Origin: Oscillospiraceae bacterium
Lineage (GTDB): Bacteria > Bacillota > Clostridia > WRCU01
Direction of reading: 5' to 3'
NCBI GenBank assembly: GCA_009783805.1
Contig: WRCU01000001.1
Span: 1-22,308, forward strand
Length of the DNA stretch: 22,308 nucleotides
Positions within the stretch are counted from its first letter, which is position 1. Every line of letters starts with the position of its first letter. This document shows, one piece after another, positions 1 to 7,892 of the stretch. The notes below the pieces were generated by a model. It had not been told where the DNA came from and searched no databases. It saw only the letters and a program-made list of their open reading frames with translations. A program made the position numbers and the translations under genes.

Positions 1-2
1 CG

Positions 3-1007
3 CTGGGCGCCGCCCTGACCGCCGCGCTGGAGCCGGCGGGCGGGAGCTTCCTATACCTCCTGCTGGGGAACGCCGTGACGGACACCGCGGTGTGCGCGGT
101 CTTCTACATTAAATACAAGGGGCTTTTCCGGTTCGGGCGGCGCCACTTCTCCAAACCCATGTTCAGGAGATTCATCTCATACGGCGCGCCGTTCATCGTG
201 ATCAACATGACCACCAGCCTACTGAACCTGTCCGACAGGTACATCATAGCCTTCCTCTCGCCGACGGGCGACGGCGATGCGATGGCCGGCGTGTACATGG
301 CGAACTACCAGGTCATCTCCAGCGCCTTCCTGGCCATATCGGTCGGCATCCTGAGGGGCGTCTACCCGCGCGCCATGGCGTCCTGGAAAGGCAGCGACAC
401 TAAGGCCGCGGCCGAGGCGATGTCGTCCGGGGTCAGGTACTACCTGCTGGTCGCCGTCCCGGCCCTGGTCGGCATAGCGACGCTCGCCGAGTCGGTCTCC
501 TCGGTCTTCCTCGCCGCCAGGAACGCGCGGTACGCCGAAGGCTGGCCGGTGATGGTGCTCGCCGCCGCGGGCCTGTTCTTCCTCGGCCTGGCCGACTACA
601 GGAACAAAGGCTGTGAGCTGAAGGGCAGGACCAAGCCCATCCTATACATAAACATGGCGTGCGCGGCGTTCAACCTGACGTTCAACCTGATCGCGGTGCC
701 GATCTACGGCTTCATGGCCGCGGCCGTCTCGACGTTCCTCTCCTACCTCCTCTACTTCCTCCTGGCCGGGCTCATCAACAGGGGCATACTGCGGTGGGAG
801 GTCCCCCTGGCCTCGGTGATCCGCATACTGTCATCCGCGGCCGCCATGGGGGTCGCCGTCTTCGCCGTCGACAGGACCGTCGGGCGGGGCGTGGCCACGC
901 TGGCCGCCACCGTGGCCGTCGGGGTCGCCGTGTACGCGGCCGCCCTCATCGCGACCGGCGAGGTCAGGGGTGAGCTGAGGCGCCTCCTAGGCCGCCCGAA
1001 GGCCTGA
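3..1007 (+). CDS. Polysaccharide flippase (Wzx/MATE-like), 5'-truncated
   Basis: The frame is open to the left edge of the window (first full codon at 3), so the N-terminal part is missing; the GTG at 75 is probably internal. The visible 334 residues are mostly hydrophobic helices separated by short basic loops. They include a segment with YGAPFIVINM and SDRYIIAF, typical of the second half of polysaccharide-biosynthesis (MOP superfamily) flippases, and several C-terminal membrane segments with NLTFNLIAVPIYGFMAAAVST, a pattern common where these proteins have Asn- and Pro-bearing helices. Such proteins move lipid-linked oligosaccharide units across the inner membrane. The downstream UDP-glucose dehydrogenase and glycosyltransferase genes fit a capsule or exopolysaccharide cluster. 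The exact substrate cannot be told. An O-antigen or teichuronic-type flippase is equally possible. Confidence 0.85.
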   Translation: MGAALTAALEPAGGSFLYLLLGNAVTDTAVCAVFYIKYKGLFRFGRRHFSKPMFRRFISYGAPFIVINMTTSLLNLSDRYIIAFLSPTGDGDAMAGVYMANYQVISSAFLAISVGILRGVYPRAMASWKGSDTKAAAEAMSSGVRYYLLVAVPALVGIATLAESVSSVFLAARNARYAEGWPVMVLAAAGLFFLGLADYRNKGCELKGRTKPILYINMACAAFNLTFNLIAVPIYGFMAAAVSTFLSYLLYFLLAGLINRGILRWEVPLASVIRILSSAAAMGVAVFAVDRTVGRGVATLAATVAVGVAVYAAALIATGEVRGELRRLLGRPKA

Positions 1008-1064
1008 AGGCCATCCGCCCGCGTCCGGGCCGGCCCGGCGCGAGCCAACTCCCCCCTTTTGCGT

Positions 1065-1070
1065 TATAAT
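1065..1070 (+). promoter_or_regulatory. -10 element before UDP-glucose dehydrogenase gene
   Basis: A perfect TATAAT lies at 1065-1070 in a GC-rich background, 36 bases before the ATG at 1106. The -35 position (about 1042-1047, GAGCCA) matches the consensus poorly. If used, transcription would begin near 1077 and give a leader of about 29 nt that includes the Shine-Dalgarno site. Confidence 0.45.
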
Positions 1071-1105
1071 TGCCTATTACATCCATATCAGGGAAGGCTT
1101 CATCT

Positions 1106-2464
1106 ATGGTAGGGAAAGCAAGTCGGATCGCCTGCATAGGCGCCGGGTACGTGGGCCTGGCCACCTCGCTGTGCCTCGCCGGCGCGGGCTTCGACGTTAC
1201 GTGCGCCGACCGGGACGCCGCCAAGGTCGCCTCGCTCAGCGCCGGCCGGTGCACCTTGGGCGAGGCGGGGATGGCCGGGATGCTGAGGGACGCGCTGGAC
1301 GCCGGCAGGCTCAGGTTCACCGTCAGCAACGCGGAGGCGATAGCCGGCAGCGGGATGGCCTTCATATGCGTATGGACCCCGCAGGGCCCCGACGGAAAGG
1401 CGGACCTGTCCAGCCTGTTCGCGGTCGCGCGCGACATAGGCGCGAACATGGCGGGGCGCATGGACGTGGTCGTCAAGAGCACCGTCCCGGCGGGGACCGC
1501 CAGGAAGGTCAGGGAGGCCATCGTGCGCGCCGCGCCGGACGCGGTGCGGGCGTATGGGTTGGAGGTGCTTTCGTGCCCGGAGTTCCTGAGGGAGAGCAGC
1601 GCCATACGCGACACGCTGCACCCTTCGCGCGTGGTAATCGGCTGCGATGACGATGGGGCCGCCCTACGGCTGAGGGAGACGATGGAGGCGATGGTGGCCC
1701 CGGGGACGCCGTTCGTCATGACGGGACCGGAGTCGGCCGAGACGCTCAAGTACGCGGCCAACGCCTTCCTCTCGATGAAGGTGGCCTTCATAAACGAGGT
1801 CGCCGGCTATTGCGAGGCCGTCGGGGCGGACGTGAGGGACGTCTCCCGCGGGCTGGGCATGGACGACCGCATAGGTCCCAAGTTCCTCGCGGCGGGCCCC
1901 GGCTTCTCCGGGGGCTGCTTCCCGAAGGACCTGGCGGCCCTCCTGCATGAGGGCAGGTCGCTGGGGGTGCCGCTGATGATCCTGGAGGCGACCGCCGAGT
2001 CCAACATGGCGCAGAGGAGGCGCCTCGCGGGGAAGGTCGCGACTGCCCTCGGCGATCCCGCCGCGCCGCCCGGGTCGTCCCTTAGGGGCAGGCTAATCGC
2101 CATCCTGGGGCTATCGTTCAAGCAAGGCACGGGGGACATGCGCGACTCCGTCTCGCTGTACTTCGCGCGCGAGCTATGCGCCCGGGGGGCCTCGCTCAGC
2201 CTGTTCGACCCGGAGGCCTCCCAAAAGGTCGGCGAGTTCCTGGGCGAACTCATGCCGAGCATCAAGGTATGCCCCGACGAGTACGGGGCGGCCGCCGGGG
2301 CCGACGCCGTCGTGATCCTGACGGATTGGCCCAGGTTCGCGGCGATGGACTTGGGAAGGCTGGGCGCCGTAATGGGGCGGAGGCTCATCTTCGACTACAG
2401 GAACGTGCTGAGCGGCGCCGAGGCGGCCGCGGAAGGCTTTGAGTACCACGGCGTCGGGGTCTGA
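1106..2464 (+). CDS. UDP-glucose 6-dehydrogenase
   Basis: This 452-residue enzyme oxidises UDP-glucose to UDP-glucuronate with two NAD+, supplying an acidic sugar for surface polysaccharide. An N-terminal Rossmann motif GAGYVGLA is followed by STVPAGT and PEFLRE. The central helix is NAFLSMKVAFINE. The catalytic motif GGCFPKD has its nucleophile at Cys271, and the C-terminal domain carries GLSFKQGTGDMRDS. The order and length match the UDP-glucose/GDP-mannose dehydrogenase family. I chose ATG 1106 because AGGGAAGG (1090-1097) sits 8 nt upstream and the protein then begins directly at the Rossmann strand. The in-frame TTG at 1070 overlaps a TATAAT box and is unlikely to be translated. UDP-N-acetylglucosamine or GDP-mannose dehydrogenases share the fold, but the motif set best fits UDP-glucose (tuaD/ugd-like). 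Confidence 0.93.
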   Translation: MVGKASRIACIGAGYVGLATSLCLAGAGFDVTCADRDAAKVASLSAGRCTLGEAGMAGMLRDALDAGRLRFTVSNAEAIAGSGMAFICVWTPQGPDGKADLSSLFAVARDIGANMAGRMDVVVKSTVPAGTARKVREAIVRAAPDAVRAYGLEVLSCPEFLRESSAIRDTLHPSRVVIGCDDDGAALRLRETMEAMVAPGTPFVMTGPESAETLKYAANAFLSMKVAFINEVAGYCEAVGADVRDVSRGLGMDDRIGPKFLAAGPGFSGGCFPKDLAALLHEGRSLGVPLMILEATAESNMAQRRRLAGKVATALGDPAAPPGSSLRGRLIAILGLSFKQGTGDMRDSVSLYFARELCARGASLSLFDPEASQKVGEFLGELMPSIKVCPDEYGAAAGADAVVILTDWPRFAAMDLGRLGAVMGRRLIFDYRNVLSGAEAAAEGFEYHGVGV

Positions 2465-2522
2465 TCGCCTGGGGGCGCCAGTCCCCCCCGACGCCGCCAA
2501 TCCCATCGAGAGGTGCCGCCGC

Positions 2523-3776
2523 TTGAGGAATGTCTTCATGGTCGCGCACCAGTTCCCCCCCTCGGGCGGTTCGGGCGTGCAAAGGACGGTCAAGTTCGTG
2601 AAGTACCTGAGGGGCCACGGTTGGGAGCCGACCGTCTTCACCCGCTCGGACCGTGGCCTCGCGCTGCGGGACGAGTCGATGCTCGCCGAGGTCCCGGATG
2701 GCGTGGAGGTCATCCGCTCCAAGGCTTGGTGTTTTTCGGAGCTTAAAGGGCCCCTGTCGTACCCCGGCAGGTTCGTGGCCAGGAAGGCGCTCATCCCGGA
2801 CGGCGAGAGGGCATGGCAGCGCATGGGCCGCAAGGCGGCCCTTAAGGCCGCCTCCAGGGTCAGGCCCGACGTCCTGTACACGACTTCCTACCCATACAGC
2901 GACCACCTGATGGGCCTGTACCTGAAAGGAAGGCTGGGAAGCCTGCCCTGGGTGGCGGACTTCCGCGACGAGTGGACCATGAACCCCAACATCGCCGACT
3001 ACGGCTACGGTAAAAGGCGCAGGCGCAAGGAGAAGGCGATGGAAGAGTCCGTCTTCCGCCGCGCCGACAGGATAATAGCGAACACGCCTTACATGAAGGA
3101 CAACTTCCTCTCCATGTACCCTTTCGCGGAGGGCAAGGTCCGATCCATCCCCAACGGCTACGACGAGGAGGACTTCGCCGGCTTGGGCGGGCCCCGCGAA
3201 AGGGGCGCGCGGTTCACGGTCACGTTCACCGGCCTGCTATACGGGAGGCGCAGGCCCGACCCGTTCTTCGAGGCCCTATCCGGCCTGGTGGCGAACGGCT
3301 CGGTCAACCCCGGCAAGGTGACGGTAAGGATGATCGGGAGCTTCAAGGGGCGGCAGGTGGAGTCCTTGGCCGAGGCCCATGGGCTGGGCGGGGTCGTGGA
3401 GGTCATGCCGTACCTGCCCCATAGGCAGAGCGTGGAGAGCCTGGTCACGTCCGATTGCCTCCTGCTGGTCGCCGGGGCCGGCGAAGAAGCCTTCCACCTG
3501 GGTAAGGTATTCGAATACATGAGGTCAGGCAGGCCGATCCTGGCCGTCGTGCCCGGGCGGGGCGCGGCCGCGGATCTGATCCGTGAGACCGCGACGGGCA
3601 CGGTCGCCGACTGCTCCGACATAGGCATGATAAGGACGGCCTTCAAGGCGCTGTATGACGCCTGGGAGGACGGCGCCCCGAGCCACAGCCCCAATTGGGA
3701 TGAGGTGCGCAGGTACGAGCGGCGGGAGATAGCCCGCATGCTATCGGAAGTCCTGACGGAGGCGGCCGATGGCTGA
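2523..3776 (+). CDS. GT4-family glycosyltransferase
   Basis: A 417-residue GT-B fold glycosyltransferase that probably adds a sugar to a surface polysaccharide precursor at the cytoplasmic face of the membrane. The N-terminal domain opens with a hydrophobic strand and HQFPPSGGSGVQR, a glycine-rich acceptor loop typical of this GT4 subgroup, followed by KFVKYLRGHGW. Mid-protein are DFRDEW and a linker ending IPNGYDEEDF. The C-terminal donor domain starts TFTGLLYG and ends with a GT4-type motif around FHLGKVFEYMRSGRPIL. The TTG at 2523 is preferred: GAGAGGTG (2508-2515) precedes it by 7 nt and the protein then starts at the first beta strand. A longer TTG start at 2439 would overlap the preceding gene by 26 nt and has a badly spaced ribosome site. 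Donor and acceptor are unknown. Confidence 0.87.
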   Translation: MRNVFMVAHQFPPSGGSGVQRTVKFVKYLRGHGWEPTVFTRSDRGLALRDESMLAEVPDGVEVIRSKAWCFSELKGPLSYPGRFVARKALIPDGERAWQRMGRKAALKAASRVRPDVLYTTSYPYSDHLMGLYLKGRLGSLPWVADFRDEWTMNPNIADYGYGKRRRRKEKAMEESVFRRADRIIANTPYMKDNFLSMYPFAEGKVRSIPNGYDEEDFAGLGGPRERGARFTVTFTGLLYGRRRPDPFFEALSGLVANGSVNPGKVTVRMIGSFKGRQVESLAEAHGLGGVVEVMPYLPHRQSVESLVTSDCLLLVAGAGEEAFHLGKVFEYMRSGRPILAVVPGRGAAADLIRETATGTVADCSDIGMIRTAFKALYDAWEDGAPSHSPNWDEVRRYERREIARMLSEVLTEAADG

Positions 3777-3806
3777 GCGGACGCGGGACGGAAAGGCTGG
3801 GCCTTA

Positions 3807-4751
3807 ATGGTTCTTTCGGTCGTGTTGAATCCCGCCGTGGATAAGATACACTTCATAGACGACTTCGAGGTGGGGACGATGCGCCGCAGCGCCAAGACCG
3901 TCGTCTCGCCCGGCGGCAAGGGCGTAAACGTGGCCAAGGTAGCCTCCGCCCTGGGCTCCGGGACGCACGCGGTGGGTTTCGCGGCCGGGCACTACGGCGA
4001 ATGGCTGGAGGGCAGCCTCCGCGAGTGGGGCGTGGGCACCACCTTCATCAAGGTCCCAGGCGAGGTCAGGACCAACGTGAACGTCATCGACCGCGCAAGG
4101 GGGACGGAGACCGAGGTCATAGAGTCCGGGCCGGAGATATCGGGGTCGGACCGCCTGGCGTTGCTGGCCGAGGTGGAGCGGCTCCTTTCGGGGTCCGACC
4201 GCGCGAGGACCGTTCTCATATGCACGGGCGGGTACCCCCTGGGTATACCGGACGATTTTTACGCGACCTTGATCGGGCTGGCGAACGGGCTGGGCGTAAG
4301 GTCCATCCTGGACACCAGCGGAGAGGCGCTGAGGCGCGGCGTCGCGGCCAGGCCGTTCATGGTTAAGCCGAACATGCGGGAGCTCTCGCACATGGTAGGG
4401 TACACGCCTGGGACGCTGCGGGACGTCGCCGAGTCCGCCCGCTCCCTGCTCGGCGCGGGGCCGAAGGTCGTGGCCGCCTCCATGGGCAAGGACGGCGTGT
4501 TGGTGGTCTCTGACCGTTACGGCTTCGCCGCCCTCCCCCCCGAGCTGGAGGCCGTCAACACGATCGGCAGCGGCGACGCGATGGTGGCGGGGTTCGCGGT
4601 GGCGCTCGGCAGAGGGTACTGCATGAGGAAGGCCATCAGGCTCGCGACGGCCTGCGCCGCCTCGAACTGCATGCACGAGGAGATCGGGCTGGTGGACCGG
4701 CCCGAGGTGGAGCGGCTCTCGCGCGATGTCGGCGTGGACAGCCTGCAATGA
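3807..4751 (+). CDS. 1-phosphofructokinase-like PfkB-family sugar kinase
   Basis: This 314-residue PfkB/ribokinase-fold kinase begins in the style of the FruK/LacC branch: MVLSVVLNPAVDKIHF, then SPGGKGVNVAKV (signature 1, sugar binding). The second PfkB signature NTIGSGDAMVAGF holds the catalytic base Asp257. FruK phosphorylates fructose 1-phosphate to fructose 1,6-bisphosphate; LacC acts on tagatose 6-phosphate. A Shine-Dalgarno GGAAAGG lies about 10 nt before the ATG. No fructose PTS transporter or DeoR-type regulator gene is adjacent. Instead it follows the glycosyltransferase gene by 30 nt within a polysaccharide cluster, so the in vivo substrate may differ from fructose 1-phosphate. Kinase assignment is firm; substrate is not. 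Confidence 0.85.
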   Translation: MVLSVVLNPAVDKIHFIDDFEVGTMRRSAKTVVSPGGKGVNVAKVASALGSGTHAVGFAAGHYGEWLEGSLREWGVGTTFIKVPGEVRTNVNVIDRARGTETEVIESGPEISGSDRLALLAEVERLLSGSDRARTVLICTGGYPLGIPDDFYATLIGLANGLGVRSILDTSGEALRRGVAARPFMVKPNMRELSHMVGYTPGTLRDVAESARSLLGAGPKVVAASMGKDGVLVVSDRYGFAALPPELEAVNTIGSGDAMVAGFAVALGRGYCMRKAIRLATACAASNCMHEEIGLVDRPEVERLSRDVGVDSLQ

Positions 4752-4799
4752 CCTACGCCCGACCGGCGCGCAGTCGCGCGCCCATGGCGGAGGAAGGGG

Positions 4800-5672
4800 A
4801 TGATGGGGATAGCGTTCGCAGCCAAGGCGATCGCAACGGCCTTTAGGAAGCCATACATGCTGGCCTTCGCCGCATTGGCGGCGGCGGCCTTCGGCGTCGT
4901 GGCGTACGCCTTCCCGATATTTAAGATCATATCGGCGGTCAGCCTGTTTGAGGGGGCGGACATAGGCCTCAGCGTCATATACGTGCTTAAGGTCATCATG
5001 AGGCACGCGCTTTCGGCGGAGACCCTGACATACGCGGCGGTCGGTATGGCCGGTCTCTCGCTCGTGGGCGGGCTGTACCTCTCATTCGCGCTGGGCGGCG
5101 CCTTCGCGGCCTGCGAGCCCGAAAGGCTGGGCTTCCGGCGTTACCTCTCATCTTCCGTCCGCTCCATCCCCCATATGCTGCTGGCGACGTTCGTCTCCGT
5201 CCTCGTCGCCTGCGCCTTCGCGGTGGCGGCCGTCATAGCCTCCGTTCCGGCCATAGTGGTGACCCGCGCGGTCTTGGTGGGCGGCCTGGCGATCTTCAAC
5301 GAGATGGTCTTTTTGGACTTCGTTACCGTTGTGACCATCCTCATTTGCTATTGCTTCATCAGGGTCTACCTCACCTTCTGGCTGGTTTCGGTCTTTTACT
5401 ACGGGCAGTCGTTTCGGAGCGGGAAGAAGCTGGCCGAAACCGCCTTCTGGTCCACCATGCTGAGGCTCCTGTCCCTGGACGCCGCATTCGTGGCCATGCA
5501 GGCGGCCATGTCGCCCATAAACGGCCAAGCCGCCGGCATCGCCGTCATATGGGCCGTCAACACGGCGTACCTGGCCTTCGGGACCGCCTACACCTTCATC
5601 GTCTACGGGAAGGTGAGGGACGCGTACGTGAAGGGCCCGCACGGCGGCTCAGCCCCGATCAGGCAGGCTTAA
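4800..5672 (+). CDS. Polytopic membrane protein, unknown function
   Basis: I do not recognise this 290-residue protein. It starts at ATG 4800 directly after a strong GGAGGAAGGGG purine tract, with a second in-frame ATG next to it. By eye it has six or seven membrane segments: about residues 19-40, 78-102, 124-147, 149-170, 173-200, 220-235 and 243-265. Short basic loops separate them (RFRRY-like region near residue 110, SGKKLAE near 205), and the tail is hydrophilic. No catalytic motif is visible. It follows the kinase gene by about 50 nt on the same strand and probably ends the polysaccharide transcription unit, because a separate promoter for rpsU starts just downstream. A role in envelope assembly would be a guess from context only. 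Confidence 0.75.
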   Translation: MMGIAFAAKAIATAFRKPYMLAFAALAAAAFGVVAYAFPIFKIISAVSLFEGADIGLSVIYVLKVIMRHALSAETLTYAAVGMAGLSLVGGLYLSFALGGAFAACEPERLGFRRYLSSSVRSIPHMLLATFVSVLVACAFAVAAVIASVPAIVVTRAVLVGGLAIFNEMVFLDFVTVVTILICYCFIRVYLTFWLVSVFYYGQSFRSGKKLAETAFWSTMLRLLSLDAAFVAMQAAMSPINGQAAGIAVIWAVNTAYLAFGTAYTFIVYGKVRDAYVKGPHGGSAPIRQA

Positions 5673-5680
5673 CCCGCTTA

Positions 5681-5709
5681 TTGACTTTGCCGGCCCATGC
5701 CTTTATAAT
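5681..5709 (+). promoter_or_regulatory. Sigma-70-type promoter of rpsU
   Basis: TTGACT (5681-5686) and TATAAT (5704-5709) are separated by 17 bp, which is nearly the perfect housekeeping consensus. The predicted start near 5716 gives a leader of about 60 nt before the GTG start of rpsU. It begins just after the stop of the membrane-protein gene, so rpsU is probably transcribed alone. Confidence 0.85.
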
Positions 5710-5777
5710 GAATGCCACGCAACATGCCGGTAGGCTACGTCCCGGCGCGATCCTGGTCGCCGGAGGGGGGGAAATGA

Positions 5778-5954
5778 GTGTCTGAGATCCGTCTCAAGGA
5801 AAACGAGTCCCTGGACAGCGCCTTAAAGCGCTTCAAGAAGCAATGCGCCAAGTCGGGGGTCATAGCGGAGGTAAGGAAGCGGGAGCATTACGAGAAGCCG
5901 AGCGTAAGGAGGAAGAAGAAGTCGGAGGCCGCGAGGAAGCGGAAGTCCAAGTGA
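5778..5954 (+). CDS. rpsU: 30S ribosomal protein S21
   Basis: A 58-residue, very basic protein. It begins [20 protein letters not shown], followed by [21 protein letters not shown], and ends in an Arg/Lys-rich tail. This matches bS21, a small-subunit protein that helps 16S rRNA pair with the Shine-Dalgarno site. The start is GTG 5778, preceded by GGAGGGGGG (5762-5770) with a 7-nt gap. An ATG four bases earlier is out of frame and stops at once. The gene is bracketed by its own promoter (5681-5709) and a strong terminator (6009-6047), so it is monocistronic. In many Clostridia rpsU lies beside a HIT-family gene and yqeY; here a HIT gene exists 1.5 kb away on the other strand. Identification is firm. 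Confidence 0.95.
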   Translation: MSEIRLKENESLDSALKRFKKQCAKSGVIAEVRKREHYEKPSVRRKKKSEAARKRKSK

Positions 5955-6008
5955 CGGCCCCGCATATGCCGGACCCCATTTGAGAGGAAGGGTAAATATT
6001 GCCATTGG

Positions 6009-6047
6009 GCGGCGCGTAAAGTATCATCTACGCGCCGCTTTTATTTT
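6009..6047 (+). terminator. Rho-independent terminator after rpsU
   Basis: A perfect 10-bp inverted repeat, GCGGCGCGTA (6009-6018) with TACGCGCCGC (6029-6038), encloses a 10-nt loop. It is followed directly by a T-rich run (6039-6047, TTTTATTTT on a slightly shifted count). It lies about 55 nt after the rpsU stop. Confidence 0.93.
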
Positions 6048-6128
6048 GGCGGCTCACGGCTCGGCCCAGTACGGCATCGAAAGGGGCGGCATATCCGTAG
6101 GCGGGGCAGGCCCGGCCGAAGGTGGCGA

Positions 6129-7412
6129 GTGCGGCGTATGGCGAACGCGAAGGAAAGGAAGATAAATCCCGGCCGTACGGCCGCAAAGCTGCTCATCTCG
6201 CTGGCCGCGGCCATCGCCTGCTCTGTCATGGACGGCGAGGGCCTGTCCATATACGAGGTCAGCGAAGGCTACTCCGTGATGTTCTACCTGTTCATCGTCT
6301 TCGCCTGCATGTCCGGGTTCCACGCGGCCACCTTGGCGACCATGCTGAAGATAAGGCTGAGGAAAGGCTCGGACATAGAGACGGGGATGCTGTCCGTCCT
6401 CTACAAGGTGATCGCCGTCATAGTGGCCATATTCGGCGTCGCGCTCATCTTCGGCCAGCTGGGCTCGTTCGCGGGGTTCTTCTCCATGTTCGGGGGCATG
6501 ATGCTCGGCTGGTCGCTTCAAGCCCCGGTAAGCGGCATCGCGGCCTGGGTCCTGGTAATCGTGAGCCGCCCGTACAAGATCGGCGACAGGATCATCTTCC
6601 CCAACCTGGGGCTGATGGGCGACATAATCAAGTTCACCCCGATGTACCTCACCCTCAACCAGGTCGGCGGGACCGTCGGCAGCGAGGAGGCCTCGGGCAG
6701 GATCCTGCACGTTCCCAACAACCTCCTGTTCTCCACCGTCGCCATCAACACCACCTTCCATCAGAAGGACGAGGAGTCGGCCTACATACTGGACGAGGCC
6801 GTCTTCCGGGTCACGTTCGACTCCGATTGGGACACTGTCGAGGGCATCTTGATCTCGGCCGCCAAGGAGGCGACGCAGGACATTATCGAAAAGACCGGCC
6901 AGGAACCGTACCTGCGGGGCGAGACATGGGACTACGGCACCTTATTCAGGATAAGGTACATGTCCGACGCCACGGACAGGCCGCGCATACTCTACGAGAT
7001 CACCAAGAAGGCCACCAAGTCGTTCCAGCAGAACAAGAACGTCGACCTCGTGGTCCCGTTCGTTTATTCGTTCAAGCGCCACCTGGACTCCAGCCCGCTG
7101 TCTTCGAAGGGCAACGAGGACCTGGAGCAGATAAAGGTGGAGGAGATCCTGTACGACGTCGAGGAGGCCGAGCGGATCATGCTGGCCGACAAGGCGGAGA
7201 TAGACCGCATAGCCAAGAGCATCTTCGACAAGGGCCTGCTGCAGCCCATCGTGGTCTCGCGCAACCTGGACGGCGGCGGGTACAGGCTGCTCTTCGGGGA
7301 GAAGAGGCTTTTGGCCTGCATCCAGTTGGGTTGGGTAAGGATACCCGCCATAGTGAGGAACCGGCTGGGGACGGACATATCGGACCCGCCGCCCGTGTTC
7401 CCGCAGTTCTGA
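6129..7412 (+). CDS. MscS-type mechanosensitive channel with C-terminal ParB-like domain
   Basis: This 427-residue protein joins two known domains. Residues about 18-150 hold hydrophobic segments ending in a pore helix GGMMLGWSLQAPVSGI and SRPYKIGDRIIF, the core MscS signature. A beta domain (IIKFTPMYLTLNQ, HVPNNLLFSTVAINTT) and an alpha/beta cytosolic part follow, to about residue 320. Residues about 333-420 match the ParB N-terminal fold: a starting strand IKVEEI, helix DKAEIDRIAKSIFDKG, GLLQPIVV, GGGYRLLFGEKRLLAC and VRIPAIV. The GEKR box at 7296-7307 corresponds to GERR of ParB CTPases. No helix-turn-helix follows, so DNA binding is not expected. GTG 6129 has GAAGG 6 nt upstream; ATG 6138 is an alternative with worse spacing. 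It probably acts as an osmotic valve in the inner membrane whose gating may respond to a ligand bound by the ParB-like domain (inference). Confidence 0.88.
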   Translation: MRRMANAKERKINPGRTAAKLLISLAAAIACSVMDGEGLSIYEVSEGYSVMFYLFIVFACMSGFHAATLATMLKIRLRKGSDIETGMLSVLYKVIAVIVAIFGVALIFGQLGSFAGFFSMFGGMMLGWSLQAPVSGIAAWVLVIVSRPYKIGDRIIFPNLGLMGDIIKFTPMYLTLNQVGGTVGSEEASGRILHVPNNLLFSTVAINTTFHQKDEESAYILDEAVFRVTFDSDWDTVEGILISAAKEATQDIIEKTGQEPYLRGETWDYGTLFRIRYMSDATDRPRILYEITKKATKSFQQNKNVDLVVPFVYSFKRHLDSSPLSSKGNEDLEQIKVEEILYDVEEAERIMLADKAEIDRIAKSIFDKGLLQPIVVSRNLDGGGYRLLFGEKRLLACIQLGWVRIPAIVRNRLGTDISDPPPVFPQF

Positions 7413-7444
7413 GCGTGGCCCGGCGATCCCGGCAGGCAGCCTAG

Positions 7445-7485
7445 GCCGCCGTGGGGCCATGCCGCGGCCGTCCGGCCATGGCGGC
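7445..7485. other. GC-rich inverted repeat between convergent genes
   Basis: The arms 7445-7454 (GCCGCCGTGG) and 7476-7485 (CCATGGCGGC) pair over 10 bp with one G-U wobble. The repeat lies between the channel gene and the HIT gene, which converge. No T-run follows on either strand, so it is at best a weak or factor-dependent terminator. Confidence 0.35.
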
Positions 7486-7490
7486 GCCGG

Positions 7491-7841
7491 CTACGCGATG
7501 TCGCCCAGGGTCCCGCCCCCGAGGACGTGGAAGTGCAGGTGGGGCACGCTTTGGCCGGCATCCCTGCCGCAGTTCGTGACCACCCTGTAGCCCCCCTCCC
7601 TCAGCCCCTCGGACTCGGCCACCCTCGCCACCGCGCCCATGATCGAGAGAAGCAATCGGCCGTCCCCGCCGTCCAGCCCCGACAGGTCCCTCACGTGCCC
7701 CTTGCTCGCCACCACCACGTGGACGGGCGCCTTGGGGGCTATGTCCCTGAACGCGATGACGTCGCCGTCCTCAAGGACGACGTCCGCCTTCAGCTTGCCG
7801 GAGGCTATCATGCAAAATACGCATCCTTCCTGGCCGCCCAT
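7491..7841 (-). CDS. HIT-family nucleotide-binding hydrolase
   Basis: This 116-residue protein belongs to the Hint branch of histidine-triad proteins, which hydrolyse nucleoside phosphoramidates and similar nucleotidyl bonds in the cytosol. It starts with a zinc-type CVFCMIASGKL motif, continues DGDVIAFRDIAPKAPVHVVV and ends with the catalytic triad HLHFHVLGG. The whole family length is present. ATG 7841 is preferred: a G-rich Shine-Dalgarno region (GGGGTGG on the coding strand) lies just upstream, while the longer frame from 7880 would add a Gly/Pro-rich tail unlike the family. A run of nine C (7849-7857, G on the coding strand) lies at the ribosome site. It is the last gene of the minus-strand run, 51 nt after the dehydrogenase gene. 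Physiological substrate is unknown. Confidence 0.92.
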   Translation of the reverse strand: MGGQEGCVFCMIASGKLKADVVLEDGDVIAFRDIAPKAPVHVVVASKGHVRDLSGLDGGDGRLLLSIMGAVARVAESEGLREGGYRVVTNCGRDAGQSVPHLHFHVLGGGTLGDIA

Positions 7842-7892
7842 AAAGCCACCCCCCCCCAGCCGCGGCGTCGCGCCGGGCATGGCCCCGAAAAA

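Noticed and set aside
964..1791. 275-codon minus-strand frame antisense to the UDP-glucose dehydrogenase gene
   Set aside because: No motif, Ser/Ala/Pro-rich antisense pattern, and opposite a confidently assigned enzyme.
3804..5006. 400-codon minus-strand open frame antisense to the sugar kinase gene
   Set aside because: Its translation is rich in Arg/His/Pro/Gly without any family motif and lies opposite a clear PfkB kinase. High GC content leaves few stop codons in such frames.
6122..7444. 440-codon plus-strand frame overlapping the MscS-ParB gene
   Set aside because: It is a shifted frame with Arg/His/Gly/Pro-rich composition; MscS and ParB motifs lie in the 6129 frame.
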